From Bacteroidota bacterium (GTDB taxonomy: Bacteria > Bacteroidota > Ignavibacteria > Ignavibacteriales > Ignavibacteriaceae), in the NCBI GenBank assembly GCA_020161395.1, contig JAIUOE010000007.1, positions 1 to 64,000 of the forward strand: a DNA stretch of 64,000 nt, given 5' to 3'. The notes under the pieces were generated by a model. It ran no database searches, had not been told where the DNA came from, and saw only the letters and a program-made list of their open reading frames with translations. The position numbers and the translations under genes are program-made. Of this stretch, positions 1 through 9,176 are shown piece after piece (position 1 is the stretch's first letter; the number at the start of each line of letters is the position of its first letter).

Positions 1-5
1 ATTTT

Positions 6-86
6 GGGCATCCTTTTGACTGTTTGTGTTGGTTGTTTAATGATACACAAATTACTGAATTTTAGTAATATGCAGCGAGGATGCCC
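6..86. repeat. Spaced 8-bp inverted repeat near window start
   Basis: GGGCATCC at 6-13 is the exact reverse complement of GGATGCCC at 79-86, with 65 bases between. The right arm is followed by CTTATTATTTT, so the pair could be the base of a long transcript structure or the end of a gene lying outside the window. No coding region is recognisable in bases 1-212. Confidence 0.3.
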
Positions 87-159
87 CTTATTATTTTAAA
101 TTAACTTTTTAAACATACCTTCTCATAATTAATAATTGATGCCACAGCTAATTACTACC

Positions 160-191
160 TTGCTTTCCCCCCTGTGATAACAGTATATTTC
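160..191 (+). promoter_or_regulatory. Weak Bacteroidota-type promoter candidate
   Basis: TTG at 160-162 and TATATTTC at 184-191 resemble the -33 (TTTG) and -7 (TAnnTTTG) elements with about 21 bases between. The last G of the -7 box is C here. It would start transcription just upstream of the GH2-like gene. Sequence match only. Confidence 0.25.
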
Positions 192-212
192 GAGTCTTAA
201 TTTTTTTATTTT

Positions 213-2810
213 TTGATATTGGGATGTATAGCTTTGAGAAGATTGTTATCTATAATCTCACTGACATTTTTGGTTTTATCGTGGGGAGTGAATGGTCAGG
301 CTAATTTTACATCTGCGGGCGGAGGTGCATACCGCGATGGTGACCTTGATTACCTTGAGCAGTCACAAACCCGCAGGATAATTCCCCTTACAGGGAAGTG
401 GAGTGTACGCTTTGCTGATGAGCCTTCGGGTTCCACCAGTCAGGTTGACATACCTTCTTCATTTGAATCTGAATCTGAACTCGTTTTTGAGAGAACGCTT
501 CCATTTACACCGGGAGGCGACAAAAACTACAAACTTACATTTCTTGGCGTATCCAACAAAGCAGAGATTTCGTTAAACGGAAGAATGATTTACCGTCACC
601 TTGGCGGAACATTTCCTTTCTCATTCCTTCTGCCGAGAGATATTTTAAAGAAAGACGGAAACAATGTAATCTCCGTTAAAGTGGATGGAAACCTTGATAA
701 AAAGGAGACATTTCCATTCAAAATGAGCTTCCTTTATCCTTACAACAACAAAGGGATATTCCGGGAGGTTTTCATTCAGGAGCTGCCAAACATCTTCATT
801 GGTGATTATTCAGTGAATTATAAAGTATCACCAAACGGCAACCGTGTCGAGCTAAATCTTTCCGCTTCGATAAGCAACCGGAACTACGGAAAAGTGATAA
901 ACGACAGTCTCGGAAACAAGTTCGATCTTACTGTTACCATCAGAAAAAGGGAGAGTGATGGTGAAAAGGCTGCCTCGTCGGTTGAAAAATTTACGATTGC
1001 TGCGGGCAAGGACAGGGAGTCGGTGCTCAATATGGTGCTTAACGACCCTAACTTGTGGACGCCGCAGTCACCCGATCTGTATGATGTTACTTTTTCACTT
1101 CATTCCGGTTCAGTTCTGGTTGATGAGGCGGTAATTCCCGTCGGCTTCTTCCTGTTTAAAAGTGGAGACAACACATTCAATTTAAACAACAACAAGTTTT
1201 CTCTTCGCGGTGTAACATATGTTCCTTCTCTTTCAAAAACCGGTGGAATGCTTACTTATGAAGAGATGACCCGGGATATCCGCATAATCAAAGCTGCCGG
1301 ATTTAATGCAGTCCGTTTTGAAAGAAGCATACCCCATCCCTTTCTGCTTCACTTGTGTGCAAAAGAGGGGCTTCTCGCATTTGTTGAGACACCCATAGCG
1401 AATCTTCCTGCCTCTTTCGCCGATGATCCTCTCCTTACCGAGAATCTGATAAGTTTCTCGAAGCTTTACTTGAAAGGGTACAAGAATTTTTCAACCGTGG
1501 CTGCTTTCGGTCTTGGCACCGGGTACCTTGGGAATACCAAAAATTCTATTGATCTACTGAAAAAACTAGCTGCTGAGGTGAAAAAAACTACGAGCAAGAT
1601 GGTATACGCTTCATTTGCCAAGATGCCGGTGGAACCAATCGAAGGAATAGATGCCTATGGCCTTGAGTTTGTAAACAGATCGTCGGAAGAGGTGGTCAGA
1701 GTATACCAGCAGGCTGCAAAAAAGATTGGGACCGGAAGGGTGATGATTGCTGGCGCCGGCTACATTATCGATCCTGAAAAAGGGAAGACGGGAGGGAAGC
1801 ATTCAGCAGAGGCTCAGGCAAAATTCTTTGAAGATCTTTTGATGTACGCCGGAGACAATCCCGGATTTTCTTTCTTCTTTACAACAATGTTCGACTACAA
1901 GAGCAACTATCAGTCGATAGTTTCGGGAGCCCAAAGTGAGAAACTTGTCTATCTCGGTTTATTACCCGAAGACAGACGGGCGGGCAGGTTGTCATATAAA
2001 GTGGTGGATGCCCTGTTAAACGGCAGGGAACGGGTTACCATTTCTCTCGGCTTTGATGGCGATGACGCACCGATGATTTTTATACTTTTTGGATTGGGAC
2101 TTGCGCTTCTTTCTGCGATGCTTCTTAATACCGGAAAGAAATTTAAAGAAGATGCACTTCGCGCCATGCTGAGGCCCTACAACTTCTATCAGGATGTGAG
2201 AGACTACAACCAGTTGTCTCCGTTTTTGACCACATATGTCGGACTCCTGATTTGCGCCGTAATGGCACTTCTGACTTCGAGTCTCCTTTTTTACTGGAGA
2301 TATGATCCCTTCCTTGAAAGGATTCTTTTAAGTTTTGGATTCGAAAATCTACTTTCGTTTGTCAGTTATCTGAGCTGGAATCCGGTCGAATCCCTGTTTA
2401 TCCTGACTGCCGTCAACTTTTTGCTCGCACTTTTTTCCACACTGCTTGTGAAATTTGGTTCGCTGTTCGTTGTGAACAGGGTGACCATTGTGAAAAGTTA
2501 TCTTGTGGTAATGTGGGCTTCACTTCCATATATAGTGGCACTTCCCGGAGCGATACTTCTGTACCGTATTTTGAATTCCGGTGTTGCGAATGAGATTATT
2601 TATGTGATTTTAGGAATATTTTTTGTCTGGAACCTGCATCGTCTTCTCAAGGGGATGTATGTCGTCTATGATGTGCCGGCATTCAAAGTTTACTTTTTTT
2701 CGATTCTGCTGGTCTTGGTGGTTACCGCTTCGTGGTTGTTCTATTATCAGATGACCAATTTCAGTGTTGAGCAGATAATTCAGGTTTACCTGGAAAGCAA
2801 AGCCGGGTAA
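213..2810 (+). CDS. GH2-like ectodomain fused to a Yip1-like multi-pass membrane domain, probably non-catalytic
   Basis: Secreted or membrane protein of 865 residues. The N-terminus has a signal-like hydrophobic stretch (about residues 8-26). Residues about 50-185 resemble a GH2 sugar-binding jelly roll, 190-315 the immunoglobulin-like GH2 domain, and 325-600 a GH2 barrel (NNNKFSLRGV, then DIRIIKAAGFNAVR, then AKEGLLAFVE). Where active GH2 enzymes carry the acid/base Asn-Glu there is FGLGTGYLG (about 430), and where the nucleophile Glu lies there is MIAGAGY (about 510), so hydrolase activity is doubtful. A membrane segment at about 622-640 is followed by five more between 670 and 850, resembling Yip1-type domains. 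Initiation is unclear: TTG at 213 gives this length, and TTG at 234 would give a more typical signal peptide starting MRRLL. Neither has a clear ribosome site. It ends 4 bases before smc. Function unknown. Confidence 0.75.
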   Translation: MILGCIALRRLLSIISLTFLVLSWGVNGQANFTSAGGGAYRDGDLDYLEQSQTRRIIPLTGKWSVRFADEPSGSTSQVDIPSSFESESELVFERTLPFTPGGDKNYKLTFLGVSNKAEISLNGRMIYRHLGGTFPFSFLLPRDILKKDGNNVISVKVDGNLDKKETFPFKMSFLYPYNNKGIFREVFIQELPNIFIGDYSVNYKVSPNGNRVELNLSASISNRNYGKVINDSLGNKFDLTVTIRKRESDGEKAASSVEKFTIAAGKDRESVLNMVLNDPNLWTPQSPDLYDVTFSLHSGSVLVDEAVIPVGFFLFKSGDNTFNLNNNKFSLRGVTYVPSLSKTGGMLTYEEMTRDIRIIKAAGFNAVRFERSIPHPFLLHLCAKEGLLAFVETPIANLPASFADDPLLTENLISFSKLYLKGYKNFSTVAAFGLGTGYLGNTKNSIDLLKKLAAEVKKTTSKMVYASFAKMPVEPIEGIDAYGLEFVNRSSEEVVRVYQQAAKKIGTGRVMIAGAGYIIDPEKGKTGGKHSAEAQAKFFEDLLMYAGDNPGFSFFFTTMFDYKSNYQSIVSGAQSEKLVYLGLLPEDRRAGRLSYKVVDALLNGRERVTISLGFDGDDAPMIFILFGLGLALLSAMLLNTGKKFKEDALRAMLRPYNFYQDVRDYNQLSPFLTTYVGLLICAVMALLTSSLLFYWRYDPFLERILLSFGFENLLSFVSYLSWNPVESLFILTAVNFLLALFSTLLVKFGSLFVVNRVTIVKSYLVVMWASLPYIVALPGAILLYRILNSGVANEIIYVILGIFFVWNLHRLLKGMYVVYDVPAFKVYFFSILLVLVVTASWLFYYQMTNFSVEQIIQVYLESKAG

Positions 2811-2814
2811 TAAA

Positions 2815-5800
2815 TTGTACTTATCGAAGCTCGAGATATTAGGATTTAAATCGTTCGCTCAAAAGACTGTAATCCACTTTAACAAGGGGATTACGGCGAT
2901 AGTTGGACCGAACGGTTGCGGGAAGACTAATATAGTCGATGCTTTACGCTGGTGCATTGGGGAACAGAAATCCTCAGTTCTCCGCTCCGACAAGATGGAG
3001 AATGTTATTTTCAACGGCACTTCTGCCCGAAAACCGCTCGGAATGTCGGAGGTGGCTCTCACAATTCAGAATGACAAGGGGATTCTTCCTGTCGATTACA
3101 CAGAAGTGATCATTACACGAAGAATTTTCCGTTCGGGAGAGAGTGAATATCTTTTAAATAAAAACATCGCCCGTTTGAAGGATATAACCAGTCTTTTCAT
3201 GGATACCGGCATGGGGGCAAATGCTTATTCAGTCATCGAATTAAAGATGGTTGAATCGATTCTCAGCAACAAGGCTGATGAACGAAGAACTATGTTTGAG
3301 GAGGCTGCCGGGGTAAACAAGTACAAAATCAGAAGAAAACTTACTTTAAAAAAGCTTGAAGAGGTAAGATCAGACCTCTCAAGAGCGAATGATCTTATTT
3401 CTGAAATCGAGAAAAAAGTAAATTCACTTGAGAGACAGGCGAAGAAAGCTGAAAAATATCAGCAGCTCGCAAACCGGTTAAAAGAAATAGATATGAAATC
3501 GGCAGCCTGCGACCTCTTCGTGATGCTAAATGAACAGGCGGTTTGGCAGCAACAGCATTTCGACGCCACAATTCAAAAAAATGAAATTGAGATAACTCTC
3601 AGCAGGCTGGACGAGATTTTTGCGGGAATTCGTGAGAAAACCTATATCACCGAAAATGAGCTTAAAGAAACAAGAAAAAAAATCAGTGCTCAGACCGAAT
3701 TGATTTACAAATCAGAGCGAAATATCTCAGTGGCACAGGAGTCACGCCGTTCGCTCGAGAATAATATTAAAAGGTTTGAGTCGGAGATTACCGAATTCGA
3801 AAATCAGATTGAGGAATCAGAGGGAAGCCTTGAGGATTTAAACTTCGATCTGGATGAGAAGAATCTTGAAGAAGAGAAGCTGGTTGCAGAGATTGCCGCG
3901 GTTAAGAATGAAGTGGAAGAGAAAAGGGGAAAACTCTCGGAAGCAAGGGAAAGCATAAAGCTGTTTTCTGCATCTGTTCTTTCGAAGGTACAGGGCTCGG
4001 CAGAGCGGAAGAACGAGTTGAGCAACCTCGAGAAATCGCTCATCAGAACCGGACAGACATCTCAGAAGAACGCCGGTAGATTGAACATTCTAAATGAATC
4101 GATTTCCAAAAACTCGGCATTTCTTTCAGAGATTAATTCTGAAATTGCCGAGACTTCCGATAATCTCAGGAATGCTGAAACCGTTTTTAATGAGACCACT
4201 CTGAAAAAAGAAGCTCTCGAGAAGGAACTCGACAATCTCAGGGAAGAGGAATTTGAAATAAAATCATCCATTAATGATTTGAAAACCAGAATCGACTTCC
4301 TCAACGATCTGATTAACAATCTCGAAGGTTTTTCGCTGGCTTCAAAAAAGCTAATGGAAGACAAGTCATGGTCGGGTGAAGAAAAGAGATTGATATCTGA
4401 TTTCGGAGAACCCGTTGATGAATTTAAGTTTGCTGTCGAGGCTGCTCTAAAAGCTAACTTTAACAGTTTCATTGTCTCCGAAGTATCCGAGGTTGAGGCA
4501 GGCATCAATCTTCTTCTTTCATCGAACAGCGGAAAAGCCTCTTTCATCGTAAAACTGGATACGACTGAAAGAGCAAAATCACTGGTTGATAAAATTGCCA
4601 GGTTTGCAAGCAAAAGAATAGTAAAACGGCTTGCAAATGAAGAGGGATTTGTAGATTTTGCTCACAGACTGGTGAATGTGCCCGTGGCATACGAACCATT
4701 TTTCGAACTGCTGCTGGCAAATGTTGTGGTTGTAAAAAATCTTTCGGCTGCACTTCGACTCGCAGGCAGATATTCAGGTTTCAGATTCATTACACCTGAC
4801 GGGGATATTGTCGGTGACAACGGGTCAGTGGAAGCGGGTTCCCGCCTTAAGGATGAGGATACTCTGTTCGGAAAGAAGACTCAGCTTGAGAACCTGAGGA
4901 AGGGAATAAAACCGCTCGAGGATCAGCTTGGAGCATTGAAGCAGAAGATATATTCAGTGGAATATGATCTTCATCTTATCGATCTGAAAGATATGGGAGA
5001 TGCGATAAGGATATATCAGAATGACCTGATGCAGTTGGAGAAACAGGCTGCGCAGCTCGAGTTTGAAGTGAAAAAGGCTTCGGAAGAAAAATCACTTCTT
5101 GATTCAGAGGCGACCACACTCAATGACCAGATGTCACAGCTTGAGAGTGAGATATCCCGGCTAAGAACTGAAACCGCTGAGGACGACAAGCACAAAGAAG
5201 AAACTGCTGCAAAACAGAGAGAACTTGAAACGGTCACGCTCGAAACAGAGAAGGAATTCAATGTTTCATCGCGTGAGTACAATCAAAAAATACTGGATCT
5301 CGAAAGAGTAAAAGGGGAGAAGAAGAACTTCGTCAACTCAATCGAACGGGTAAGTCAGTCGCTTATTTCATTGAAGAACTCGATCGAGAGAAGAAGAAGG
5401 GAAATTGAAACAGCCCGGACGGAAATAGAGATTCTGACGGGAACAATTGAAGACGGCGAATTTGATCTTGAGGAGCTTAAGCAGGCAAGGGAGATTCTTC
5501 GGGGGAAAGAGAAAGAGATAGAAACCGTTTATTTGCAGGAGCGGGAAGAACTCGATAATCTTGAGAAGGAAAAAACCTCCATCAGGAAAAATCGTGATAA
5601 AATAAGTGAAGATCTGCATCGATCGGAACTCAAGTATAACGAATATACTATCAACATAAAAAACCTCAAAAGAAGGATAAACGAGAAATATGAACTTGAG
5701 GTCAGTCCGGTTGAGCCAACAGAGGAGGAACTCGAACAGCTTGACGGGTGGCGTGCCGAAGTAAGGGAAATTGAACACCAGCTTCATCAAATCGGTCCTG

Positions 5801-6408
5801 TTAACCTTCTCGCGTTTGAGGAGTATGATGAAGAGAAAAAGAGATTTGATTTTTTTGCCGGACAAAGAAGCGACCTTATACAGTCGGAAAAAGATCTGAT
5901 CAAAACAATAGACGAAATAAACACAACCGCCCAGAATCTCTTTTTTGAGACATTCGAAGCAATCAGGGAAAATTTTCAGAAAATATTCAGAAGTCTGTTC
6001 AGGCAGGAAGATGAAGCCGACCTTCGACTCGAAGAGGGGGTTGACCCGTTGGAAGCCAGAATAGAAATTATTGCCAAACCCCGGGGGAAAAGACCTACAT
6101 CCATAGAGCTGCTTTCAGGTGGTGAGAAAACACTTACTGCAATTGCACTTCTTTTTGCTATCTACTTGGTGAAACCGTCGCCATTCTGCATACTTGATGA
6201 GATTGATGCTCCTCTTGACGATGCGAACATCGACAGATTCACGAAGATCATCAGAGAATTTAGCGAAAACACGCAATTTATAGTGGTTACTCACAACAAA
6301 CGAACAATGGAAGCTGCGGATACGATGTATGGTGTCACCATGCAGGAAGAAGGCGTCTCAAAACTTGTGAGCGTCAGATTTAACGAAGATTTCAACATCG
6401 TAGCGTAG
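2815..6408 (+). CDS. smc: Chromosome segregation protein SMC
   Basis: Condensin subunit of 1197 residues, the usual family length. It compacts and separates chromosomes together with ScpA and ScpB, neither of which is in this window. The N-terminal ATPase half has Walker A GPNGCGKT at 31-38. Long heptad-rich coiled-coil arms at about 165-510 and 680-1010 flank a globular hinge at about 515-680. The C-terminal half has the ABC signature LSGGEKT at about 1100 and Walker B CILDEIDAPLDD at about 1125. Start is TTG, chosen because MYLSKLEILGFKSF is the universal SMC beginning. It follows the GH2-like stop by 4 bases with no separate promoter space, so translational coupling is likely. Confidence 0.97.
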   Translation: MYLSKLEILGFKSFAQKTVIHFNKGITAIVGPNGCGKTNIVDALRWCIGEQKSSVLRSDKMENVIFNGTSARKPLGMSEVALTIQNDKGILPVDYTEVIITRRIFRSGESEYLLNKNIARLKDITSLFMDTGMGANAYSVIELKMVESILSNKADERRTMFEEAAGVNKYKIRRKLTLKKLEEVRSDLSRANDLISEIEKKVNSLERQAKKAEKYQQLANRLKEIDMKSAACDLFVMLNEQAVWQQQHFDATIQKNEIEITLSRLDEIFAGIREKTYITENELKETRKKISAQTELIYKSERNISVAQESRRSLENNIKRFESEITEFENQIEESEGSLEDLNFDLDEKNLEEEKLVAEIAAVKNEVEEKRGKLSEARESIKLFSASVLSKVQGSAERKNELSNLEKSLIRTGQTSQKNAGRLNILNESISKNSAFLSEINSEIAETSDNLRNAETVFNETTLKKEALEKELDNLREEEFEIKSSINDLKTRIDFLNDLINNLEGFSLASKKLMEDKSWSGEEKRLISDFGEPVDEFKFAVEAALKANFNSFIVSEVSEVEAGINLLLSSNSGKASFIVKLDTTERAKSLVDKIARFASKRIVKRLANEEGFVDFAHRLVNVPVAYEPFFELLLANVVVVKNLSAALRLAGRYSGFRFITPDGDIVGDNGSVEAGSRLKDEDTLFGKKTQLENLRKGIKPLEDQLGALKQKIYSVEYDLHLIDLKDMGDAIRIYQNDLMQLEKQAAQLEFEVKKASEEKSLLDSEATTLNDQMSQLESEISRLRTETAEDDKHKEETAAKQRELETVTLETEKEFNVSSREYNQKILDLERVKGEKKNFVNSIERVSQSLISLKNSIERRRREIETARTEIEILTGTIEDGEFDLEELKQAREILRGKEKEIETVYLQEREELDNLEKEKTSIRKNRDKISEDLHRSELKYNEYTINIKNLKRRINEKYELEVSPVEPTEEELEQLDGWRAEVREIEHQLHQIGPVNLLAFEEYDEEKKRFDFFAGQRSDLIQSEKDLIKTIDEINTTAQNLFFETFEAIRENFQKIFRSLFRQEDEADLRLEEGVDPLEARIEIIAKPRGKRPTSIELLSGGEKTLTAIALLFAIYLVKPSPFCILDEIDAPLDDANIDRFTKIIREFSENTQFIVVTHNKRTMEAADTMYGVTMQEEGVSKLVSVRFNEDFNIVA

Positions 6409-6421
6409 GAGAAATTTCACT

Positions 6422-8362
6422 ATGAGACCACTAACAACGATTTTTATAATCTGCATTCTCTTTTCAGGATTTAGAGCGGATGCACAATGGAATCCCGACC
6501 CCAACTCGCCGAAACAGATTGTTACTGCATCCGTATCGCCACAGAATATCTATCCTGTAAAGAACGGAAGTGAAGGGTTTTTTCTCGTCTGGGAAGACAA
6601 ACCTGCAAACGGGAAATCACGCATTCTCTTCAATCATTACAACTTAAGGGGAGAAGTGGCGAGAACTGCAAACGGGGTTGAGACTGAAGGAGTGATAAAT
6701 TCGCAGACATCTCCGAAAGTTACCCAGTCGATTTCCGGCAGAATTTCCGTAATATGGTCTGAAGAAACCGAGCCCGGGAAAACTGCGTTGCTCATGCAAC
6801 AGGTTAATTCACGGATAAATTTTTTGTGGACTGACAGAAGCGGCAAGGAAATAACCACGGCAGCAGCCGGCAACATTTCCGAATATTCCGTGGCACTCGA
6901 CAGGAGAATGAATACACAGATTGCATGGATCGAGAAGAGCAGCAATCCTTCGGGTTATTCTGTAATGGTGCAGCGGGTCGATAAAAACGGGAATTTGAGC
7001 TACGGTGACGGCATTAAAGTTGAGAAGGGAAGCTATCAAAAATCATCCCTCAAAATTCTGACCGGCTCAAATGGCGGAGCCTCGGTCTGCTGGATTGATG
7101 CACAGGGGGGAAGCTCTCTGATAAAATTTGCAACAATCGACTCCACCGGGAAAATGCAGGGTGATGTTTCAGTGCTTGCGAGTGTTGAGGGTATACTCAA
7201 GACGATGGATATAGTAACCCTTTCCTCGGGCGATCACTATCTCGTTTGGGAAACTGCAGGAAAAACGAGAGAAATTTTTCATCTGCTTGTTAATGCAAAA
7301 GGTGATGCAAAATGGGGCAAAGGCGGAAGACAGGCTGTCTCAAATCAGGGGGTTAATTCATCACCCGTTGCAGTTGAGGGGGGTGACTCGACAATAGTAA
7401 TATCCTGGATTAATGAACTTAACGGTGACGAAAACATTTTCCTTCAAAAATTTGACAGGAAGGGAACTGCTGTTTGGGGTATCAACGGCGTTACGATCGG
7501 GAGTATAAAAGGGAGACAGTTTGCTCAGGCACTCGACTCTGACAAGTCTGGAGGAATTTATATAACCTGGCTCGACAGAAGGAGTGGCAAAGCAGAGATT
7601 TATGCTCAAAAGCTAAGTCCGGCAGGCAAGGAAGAGTGGGATGAAGAGGGTGTGCCGGTATCCAAAACCCAAAGCCCTGAAAAGAGTTACCTGGATATTT
7701 TCTTCGACTCGAAAGATGGTGCCATCCTGATCTTCAAAGAGAAAAATAAAAAGGACGAGGGCATTTTTGGGCAAAGACTTGCGGGAGTTAGACCAAAGGT
7801 TCAGGGAATCGTGGAGGCATGGCTCTCAAATAATGAGGATGAAGTAAAGATCAGTTGGACAGCGACGAACGAGAAAAATGTAATCAGCTATTTCATTCAC
7901 AGAATGGAACCTCGCGGGAAGGATACTGCGTGGACAGAGATTGATAATGTGGTCGCACATCCAAATGCACAAGGCTCTTACTATACATTTGATGCTCCTG
8001 ATAATGAAGGGAAACTCGTATATAGAATTACACAGATATCGAAAGATAACAAAGTCGTCTCCCAAAAAATGGTGGAAGGTGAATTTACAAGGAAAACCAG
8101 TCAAAAAATCTATGTTTCACAAAACATTCCGAATCCTTTCTCGGGAGAGACAACCATTGCTTATAATGTGACTGGTGTCCCTGTTGTTAAATTCGAATTT
8201 TTTGATTCAAATTTTAAACTTGTGAAAGAGGAATCGATAAAAGTAGTGAAAGAAGGCAAGAGTGCATATGTCTTCAAAGCCGAAGGGCTTAAACCCGGCA
8301 TCTACTTCTACCGTTTCACTGCAGGCACATATGTTGAAGTAAAAAAGATGGCGATTATTTAG
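6422..8362 (+). CDS. Secreted propeller-like protein with type IX sorting domain
   Basis: A 646-residue exported protein of unknown function. A signal peptide (1-22, ending ADA-QW) is followed by seven or eight repeats of about 54 residues, each centred on a V/I-x-W-x-[ED/D] strand (VWED, IWSEE, AWIEK, CWIDA, VWETA, SWINE, TWLDR near residues 55, 110, 167, 222, 274, 327 and 380). This spacing suits a seven- or eight-bladed beta-propeller. Residues about 460-555 look like a fibronectin III-type domain. The last 80 residues are a type A Por sorting domain (QNIPNPFSGETTIAY, then GLKPGIYFYRF), so it should cross the outer membrane by type IX secretion. ATG at 6422 has AGGAG ten bases upstream. 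It lies 13 bases after smc. Confidence 0.85.
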   Translation: MRPLTTIFIICILFSGFRADAQWNPDPNSPKQIVTASVSPQNIYPVKNGSEGFFLVWEDKPANGKSRILFNHYNLRGEVARTANGVETEGVINSQTSPKVTQSISGRISVIWSEETEPGKTALLMQQVNSRINFLWTDRSGKEITTAAAGNISEYSVALDRRMNTQIAWIEKSSNPSGYSVMVQRVDKNGNLSYGDGIKVEKGSYQKSSLKILTGSNGGASVCWIDAQGGSSLIKFATIDSTGKMQGDVSVLASVEGILKTMDIVTLSSGDHYLVWETAGKTREIFHLLVNAKGDAKWGKGGRQAVSNQGVNSSPVAVEGGDSTIVISWINELNGDENIFLQKFDRKGTAVWGINGVTIGSIKGRQFAQALDSDKSGGIYITWLDRRSGKAEIYAQKLSPAGKEEWDEEGVPVSKTQSPEKSYLDIFFDSKDGAILIFKEKNKKDEGIFGQRLAGVRPKVQGIVEAWLSNNEDEVKISWTATNEKNVISYFIHRMEPRGKDTAWTEIDNVVAHPNAQGSYYTFDAPDNEGKLVYRITQISKDNKVVSQKMVEGEFTRKTSQKIYVSQNIPNPFSGETTIAYNVTGVPVVKFEFFDSNFKLVKEESIKVVKEGKSAYVFKAEGLKPGIYFYRFTAGTYVEVKKMAII

Positions 8363-8363
8363 G

Positions 8364-9167
8364 GTGTCAGCCGATATGGATTTGGAACTCATCAGGAGTA
8401 AAAACAGGCTTGAGACCGGTGGTATTGCCGGTGATTCCATTGAAAACCGGATTGATCCTTCCCTCGTAAAGGTGTTCATCGACTTCGACGGAACAATTTC
8501 GTTAAAGGATGTCGGAGCAAATATCTTTATTGAATTTGGGGAGAAAGAGAAGGCTTACGAGATTATTTACGGTTTCAGAGACGGGAAATATACTGCAACC
8601 GAGACATGGGATGAGCTCCTGAAAACCCTTACTGTAACTGATGAGGAGAAAATCAGGGAATATACAGCGTCGTTTGCGATGGATGATCATTTTCCTGAAT
8701 TCATCTCTTTTCTGAGGCAGCAGAGCATTGAGCACTATATAATTAGTGACGGATTCAGATTCTACATCGAATCCATTCTGGAAAGAGAGGGGCTTGAAAT
8801 TCCGTTTTTCGCCAACAATCTCGTCTTTACGGATGGAGAAGTAAAAATGGATTTCCCTTATACCGATGAACACTGTATCAAATGTGCGAACTGTAAACGG
8901 AATCATGTCGTTTCCCTTAGCGCCGATCATGAATATTCTATATACATCGGAAACGGGAATTCGGATATCTGTGCCGCACTTCACTGCGACTACATTTTTG
9001 CGAAGGATTCACTGTTGAAGTATTGCGAGTTAAACCGGGTTTCCTATTACCCGTTCAAAGATTTCAGGGATGTGCAGACAAGAATTTCGGAACTGCTCGG
9101 CAAAAAAAGGCTTAAAAAAAGGCATCAGGCAGAATTGAACAGACGCAAACTTTACATGCAAGGCTGA
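8364..9167 (+). CDS. HAD-superfamily phosphatase (MtnX/SerB-like)
   Basis: Cytosolic haloacid dehalogenase-type phosphomonoesterase, 267 residues. Motif I is FIDFDGTIS (about 37-45, with the two catalytic aspartates), motif II is the serine of YIISDG, and motif IV is GNGNSD, where most relatives have GDGxSD. The layout resembles MtnX-like and phosphoserine phosphatase-like HAD-IB enzymes; the substrate cannot be told. An unusual C-x2-C-x2-C cluster (C171, C174, C177) sits before motif IV and could bind a metal. GTG at 8364 is one base after the preceding stop. ATG at 8376 is an alternative start giving four fewer residues. Tight spacing to lpxB may mean a role in envelope sugar or lipid phosphate metabolism, but that is a guess. 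Confidence 0.8.
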   Translation: MSADMDLELIRSKNRLETGGIAGDSIENRIDPSLVKVFIDFDGTISLKDVGANIFIEFGEKEKAYEIIYGFRDGKYTATETWDELLKTLTVTDEEKIREYTASFAMDDHFPEFISFLRQQSIEHYIISDGFRFYIESILEREGLEIPFFANNLVFTDGEVKMDFPYTDEHCIKCANCKRNHVVSLSADHEYSIYIGNGNSDICAALHCDYIFAKDSLLKYCELNRVSYYPFKDFRDVQTRISELLGKKRLKKRHQAELNRRKLYMQG

Positions 9168-9176
9168 CCGGGCGAT

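Noticed and set aside
4062-4613. Long open frame on the minus strand within smc (183 codons)
   Set aside because: It is antisense to a clear SMC coding region, is serine- and leucine-rich as expected from a shadow frame, and matches no family.
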